Below, one piece after another: positions 60,518-64,000 of a stretch of 64,000 nt of DNA. This stretch comes from Streptomyces sp. cf386 (lineage in GTDB: Bacteria; Actinomycetota; Actinomycetes; Streptomycetales; Streptomycetaceae). How positions within the stretch are numbered: the first letter of the stretch is position 1; each line of letters begins with the position of its first letter. Location: assembly GCF_900103585.1 (NCBI RefSeq), contig NZ_FNHV01000033.1:1-64000 (forward strand), given 5' to 3'. Position numbers and translations under genes: made by a program. Below the pieces are notes generated by a model. It did not search any database. It was not told the DNA's origin and saw nothing but the letters and a program-made list of their open reading frames with translations.

Positions 60518-60548
60518 GGGATCCTCCTCGGGCCGGATCTGCTCTGGC

Positions 60549-60584
60549 CTTGGCCGCCGTCTGTCTCTTGGCCGCCATCTGTCT
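60549..60584. repeat. Tandem 18-bp repeat in the divergent GH5/kinase intergenic region
   Basis: CTTGGCCGCCGTCTGTCT is followed directly by CTTGGCCGCCATCTGTCT, differing at one base, and by a partial third copy. It lies between the two divergent starts, where a sugar-responsive regulator might bind. No LacI-type palindrome is evident. Confidence 0.55.
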
Positions 60585-60622
60585 CTTGTCTGCCGCGAAT
60601 GTATCAACCACCATGGGCAACG

Positions 60623-61651
60623 ATGAATAGTGATTTGAACCAAACCTCGGCGTACGTCGTCGGCCTGGATGCCGGAGGCACCCGCACGCGCGCCCTCCTG
60701 GCGCCCGCGCACGACGGCGACCCGGAGGGCGAGGGCGTCGGCGGTCCGGGCAACGCCCTCACCGTGCCCGGCCACGACCTCACCGAGCACCTCGCCGAGG
60801 CCCTCGCGCACGCCGTGCCGGAAGGGCTGCGCGGCCGGGTCGTGGCCGTGGCGGGCGGGTTCGCCGGCGCCTCGCGGACCGCTCCGGACGAGCCGGGCCG
60901 GGTCAAGGCGCATGCCGCGCTCACCGTCGCGCTGAGCCGGCTGGGCATCGACGCCGACTCGGTCGAGATCCACAGCGACATCGAGGCCGGGTTCGCCTCC
61001 GCGCCCGGACATCCCGCCGACGGCCTCGCCCTGGTGGCCGGCACCGGCGCGGTCGCGGCCCGCATCACCGCACGTGCGTGCACCACGACCGCCGGCGGCG
61101 ACGGCTGGCTGCTCGGCGACGACGGCGGCGGCTTCTGGATCGGGCGCGAGGCGGTGCGGGTGGCGCTGCGCATGGCCGACGGGCGGGGTGCGCCGACGGC
61201 GCTGGCCGCGTCCGTGGGGCGGGCGCTGGGGGTGCCGGGCGACGTACTGCCGGGCGATGTTCCGGGGCCGTACGGCGAAGGTCGGCCGTACGCCGCAGGT
61301 CACTGGACGCGGGCCCGGCGTGAGGCCTACCGCATGCATCTGCTCCCCGCCGTCATGGGACGACCGCCGGTCGCACTCGCCGAGTTCGCGCCGCTGGTCG
61401 CCGAGGCCGCCCGGCATCAGGACGCCGTCGCCGCGGGCATCCTCGGCACGGCCGCCGACCACCTCACCGGCTATGTCCGCGCCCTCGAACCCCGGCCGGG
61501 CGAGCGGGTCGTCGCCACAGGGGGCTTGCTCGGCCCCGACGGGCCGCTCACGGAGCCGCTCACCGCCCGGCTGGCGCCGCTCGGACTCACCCTCGACTGG
61601 GTGGCGGACGGCTCTCAAGGCGCGGTGGCTCTCGCGCGCCTCGCCCTCTGA
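60623..61651 (+). CDS. BadF/BadG-type sugar kinase (N-acetylglucosamine kinase-like)
   Basis: A 342-residue ASKHA ATPase: GLDAGGTRTRALL (phosphate 1), SDIEAGFAS (connect/phosphate 2), GLALVAGTGAVAARI, GWLLGDDGGGFWIGREAV, and GERVVATGGLLGP (adenosine motif). Members phosphorylate N-acetylglucosamine or related sugars, which fits the NagZ-type hydrolase nearby. The ATG at 60623 has weak upstream spacing. The gene diverges from GH5 and runs into the GH3 gene 45 bases later, likely as one operon. Confidence 0.85.
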   Translation: MNSDLNQTSAYVVGLDAGGTRTRALLAPAHDGDPEGEGVGGPGNALTVPGHDLTEHLAEALAHAVPEGLRGRVVAVAGGFAGASRTAPDEPGRVKAHAALTVALSRLGIDADSVEIHSDIEAGFASAPGHPADGLALVAGTGAVAARITARACTTTAGGDGWLLGDDGGGFWIGREAVRVALRMADGRGAPTALAASVGRALGVPGDVLPGDVPGPYGEGRPYAAGHWTRARREAYRMHLLPAVMGRPPVALAEFAPLVAEAARHQDAVAAGILGTAADHLTGYVRALEPRPGERVVATGGLLGPDGPLTEPLTARLAPLGLTLDWVADGSQGAVALARLAL

Positions 61652-61696
61652 ACGCACGAACCGCCCTCAAGAACGCGCAAGAAAGGGACCGGCCGC

Positions 61697-63952
61697 ATGC
61701 CGACTCCGGACCACGCGGCCATGCCCCTCGCCGCCGACCGCCCCCGCTACCTCGACCCCGCCGCCCCCGTCGACGCCCGAGTCCGCGACCTGCTCTCCCG
61801 CATGACCCTGCGGGAGAAGGTCGGCCAGCTCAACCAGCGCATGTACGGCTGGAACGCCTACCGCCGCACCCCCGACGGCGGCTTCGCACTCACCGACGCC
61901 CTGTACGCCGAGACCGACCGCTTCGAGGGACTCGGCGCCCTCTACGGGCTCCAGCGCGCCGACGCCTGGTCCGGCGTCGACCACGGCGGCGGACCCGGTG
62001 CCGAGGACGCCGCGGCGCTCGCCGACCTGGTGCAGCGGCATGTCGTCGAACGCAGCCGGCTGGGCATCCCGGCACTGTTCGTCGAGGAGATGCCGCACGG
62101 GCTCATGGCCCTCGACGGCACCGTCCTCCCGGTCAATCTGGCCGTCGGCGCCACCTGGGACCCGGAGCTGTACGAGCGCGCCGCCGCCCACGCCGCCGCC
62201 GAACTGCGTGCCCGGGGCGGTCATGTCGCCCTGGTCTCGGCGCTCGACATCGCCCGCGACCCGCGCTGGGGCCGTACGGAGGAGTGCTTCGGCGAGGACC
62301 CGTACCTGGCCGCCCGGCTGACGGAGGCCGTGGTCCGCGGCATGCAGGGCACGGGGGAGTACTTCGCCCTCGACAAGGCGCCCGTCGTCCTCAAGCACTT
62401 CGCCGGCCAGGGCGCCACCGTCGGCGGCCGTAACTCCGCCGAGTCCGAGCTGGGCCTGAGAGAACTGCACGAGATCCACATCCCCGCGGCCCGCGCCGGA
62501 ATACGCGCCGGGGCCGCCGCCGTCATGTCCGCGTACAACGAGGTCGACGGGATGCCCTGCTCCGGCAACCGCGCGCTGCTCACCGAACTCCTCAGGGGGC
62601 ACTGGGGGTTCGAGGGGCTGGTCATGGCGGACGGACTGGCCGTGGACCGGCTGGCGCGCATCACGGGGGACAAGGCCTCCGCGGGAGCCCTCGCGCTCAA
62701 CTCCGGTGTGGATCTGAGCCTTTGGGACGAGGGCTTCACGCGTCTGGAGGAGGCCTGCGAACGAGGGCTGGTGACCGGAGAGGCACTCGACACCGCCGTC
62801 GCCCGCGTCCTGCGCCTCAAGTTCCGCCTCGGGCTCTTCGACCGGCGTCACTCGACGCCCCCGCCGACCGGAGGCAGGGACATCAGCACCGCACTCGCCC
62901 GCGCCTCCGTCACGTTGCTCCGCAACGACGGAAGCCTTCCCGTGCGGGCCGCGACCGTCTCCCGCCTGGCCGTCATCGGTCCCCAGTCCGCGACCGCCGC
63001 ACACCAGTCGGGCGACTACACGGCTCCGCAACGCCCCGGCACCGGAGTGAGCGTGCTCGACGGTCTACGGCGGCTCGCCCCGCCCGGCGTCGGCATCCGT
63101 CACGCCCCCGGCTGCGCCCTCACCGGCGACGACCTCTCCGGCATCCCCGAGGCGGTCGCCGCGGCCGCCGCCTCCGATCTGGCCGTGCTGGTGCTGGGCG
63201 GCAGCAGCGCCCGTACGCCCGACACGGAGTTCGACGCCAACGGGGCCGCGCGGACCGCCGTTTCGCACATGACGTGCGGTGAGGGCGCCGACCTGGCCGG
63301 GCTGGGGCTGGGCCGCGCCCAGTACGCGCTCCTGGCCGCCGTGGTCGCGACGGGCACACCGACGGCCGTCGTCCTGATCCAGGGCCGCCCGCACGTCCTG
63401 CCCGACACCGGGGCCGCCGTGCTCACCGCCTGGTACCCCGGCCCGTGGGGCGGCGAGGCGATCGCCGAGGTGCTGCTCGGGCTCACCGAACCCGTCGGCC
63501 GGCTGCCGGTCTCGGTGCCGCGCTCCGCCGCCCAGCTCCCCGTCTACTACAACCACAAGGACACGGAGTACGGCGGCTACGTCGACGAAAGCGCCGAGCC
63601 GCGGTACTCCTTCGGGCACGGGCTGTCGTACACCACCTTTGAGTTCGGCCCGCCCCGGCTGTCCGGGCGCGACGTCGAGGCCGACATCACCAACACGGGC
63701 CCCCGTCACGGCCGTTCCGTCGCCCAGCTCTATCTGCGCCGACTGCGGACCCCCATGTGGCCGCGCACCCTAGAGCTGTGCGGTTTCCAGGCCGTCGACC
63801 TGGCGCCGGGCGAGACCCGCACGGTCACGTTCCCGGCCGGCGCCGTCCCGCCCGGCACAGTCGTCGAGTTCCGCGTCGCCGAATCGGCGGGGGCGGCACT
63901 GGCCGCCGTACCGACTCAGAGCTTCACGGCACCCGACGAGACCCCCTTGTAG
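61697..63952 (+). CDS. GH3 beta-glucosidase/beta-xylosidase-type hydrolase
   Basis: A 751-residue two-domain GH3 enzyme. DLLSRMTLREKVGQLNQ at the N-terminus, KAPVVLKHFAGQG, GFEGLVMADGLAVD (nucleophile Asp), then the alpha/beta sandwich ASVTLLRNDGSLPV and VAVLVLGGSS-type strands, PGPWGGEAIAEVLLG, and a C-terminal fibronectin-III-like domain with RYSFGHGLSYTTF. There is no signal peptide, so it acts on imported oligosaccharides. RBS aagaaaggga precedes the ATG. Its 3' end overlaps by 37 bases the 3' end of the convergent sugar permease gene. Confidence 0.9.
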   Translation: MPTPDHAAMPLAADRPRYLDPAAPVDARVRDLLSRMTLREKVGQLNQRMYGWNAYRRTPDGGFALTDALYAETDRFEGLGALYGLQRADAWSGVDHGGGPGAEDAAALADLVQRHVVERSRLGIPALFVEEMPHGLMALDGTVLPVNLAVGATWDPELYERAAAHAAAELRARGGHVALVSALDIARDPRWGRTEECFGEDPYLAARLTEAVVRGMQGTGEYFALDKAPVVLKHFAGQGATVGGRNSAESELGLRELHEIHIPAARAGIRAGAAAVMSAYNEVDGMPCSGNRALLTELLRGHWGFEGLVMADGLAVDRLARITGDKASAGALALNSGVDLSLWDEGFTRLEEACERGLVTGEALDTAVARVLRLKFRLGLFDRRHSTPPPTGGRDISTALARASVTLLRNDGSLPVRAATVSRLAVIGPQSATAAHQSGDYTAPQRPGTGVSVLDGLRRLAPPGVGIRHAPGCALTGDDLSGIPEAVAAAAASDLAVLVLGGSSARTPDTEFDANGAARTAVSHMTCGEGADLAGLGLGRAQYALLAAVVATGTPTAVVLIQGRPHVLPDTGAAVLTAWYPGPWGGEAIAEVLLGLTEPVGRLPVSVPRSAAQLPVYYNHKDTEYGGYVDESAEPRYSFGHGLSYTTFEFGPPRLSGRDVEADITNTGPRHGRSVAQLYLRRLRTPMWPRTLELCGFQAVDLAPGETRTVTFPAGAVPPGTVVEFRVAESAGAALAAVPTQSFTAPDETPL

Positions 63953-64000
63953 AACCAGCGCTGCGTGATGACGAACAGAATCAGCACCGGAATCACCGAG
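63916..64000 (-). CDS. Carbohydrate ABC transporter permease, C-terminal fragment (5' end outside window)
   Basis: The reverse strand encodes 27 residues: SVIPVLILFVITQRWFYKGVSSG then AVKL and a stop at 63916-63918. This is the typical C-terminus of CUT1 (MalG-like) permeases, a last hydrophobic helix ending QRWFYKGV(S/T)SGAVK. The rest lies beyond the window. With the two GH3 enzymes, GH5 and kinase it points to an oligosaccharide uptake and degradation locus. Confidence 0.85.
   Translation of the reverse strand, partial: SVIPVLILFVITQRWFYKGVSSGAVKL

Noticed and set aside
1..64000. CRISPR arrays, rRNA operons, phage structural genes, replication origin
   Set aside because: No regularly spaced direct repeats, rRNA signatures, phage capsid/tail genes or DnaA-box clusters were seen in a read-through of both strands.

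Overview
The window is high-GC actinobacterial chromosomal DNA, almost certainly Streptomyces. Coding density is high with frequent GTG and TTG starts and many 1-4 base stop/start overlaps. It also carries typical Streptomyces core genes: murC-msrB, a PknB-type kinase, a Tat-exported PhoX, a SulP/carbonic anhydrase pair and a DmdR/IdeR-type iron box. No 16S rRNA or taxonomic marker is present, so the species cannot be named.

Bases 1-25.5 kb are the 3' part of a glycopeptide-antibiotic-type NRPS cluster that starts upstream of the window. The penultimate synthetase (5' truncated) ends E-C-A-T-E and its last adenylation domain reads as tyrosine/beta-hydroxytyrosine. The terminal synthetase is C-A-T-X-(A remnant)-TE and its A domain reads as 4-hydroxyphenylglycine (Hpg). 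The HRxxxDD X domain, MbtH protein, BhaA/VhaA-type halogenase, two Oxy-type P450s, ferredoxin and a complete Hpg pathway (pdh, hmaS, hmo, hpgT) together indicate a cross-linked, chlorinated, Hpg-rich peptide. No dihydroxyphenylglycine genes, glycosyltransferases or van genes are in the window. Hpg in the last position and only two P450s resemble the complestatin/kistamicin (type V) branch. Departures from that pattern are an E domain in the penultimate module, no N-methyltransferase domain there, and a fossil A domain between X and TE.

The least expected part is a tightly spaced run at 17.7-20.9 kb: ferredoxin, free-standing carrier protein, MatB-like acyl ligase, phosphosulfolactate-synthase-family protein and a VOC metalloprotein. 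It lies in line with the P450s. It could supply or attach an unusual, possibly sulfonated, small acid, but this is an inference.

From 25.7 to 29.6 kb there is a four-gene exporter operon (lipoprotein, adaptor with a peptidoglycan-binding domain, ABC ATPase, MacB-like permease). From 29.7 to 46.7 kb the genes are mostly conserved chromosomal ones: PPOX protein, PTH2, ABC pair, small zinc-ribbon protein, polysaccharide deacetylase, Ser/Thr kinase, PhoX, slipin, SulP plus carbonic anhydrase, ZapE, a RibD-like reductase carrying a 30-bp minisatellite, MurC, MsrB and PP2C.

Bases 46.7-50.7 kb form a scarred accessory patch. It has a methyltransferase remnant, two decayed pieces of an IS5-type element on either side of a secreted exonuclease/phosphatase gene, a lower-GC membrane-protein gene and one apparently intact IS5-family element with a two-frame transposase. 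Next come a TetR/MFS efflux pair with a clear promoter/operator, a UPF0104 membrane protein and a large protein of unknown function whose start codon sits 3 bases from a tRNA-like cloverleaf. The right end (56.6-64 kb) holds an iron-regulated siderophore-binding lipoprotein and a glycan-use group: NagZ-type GH3, GH5-like hydrolase, BadF-type sugar kinase, a second GH3 and the end of a sugar ABC permease.
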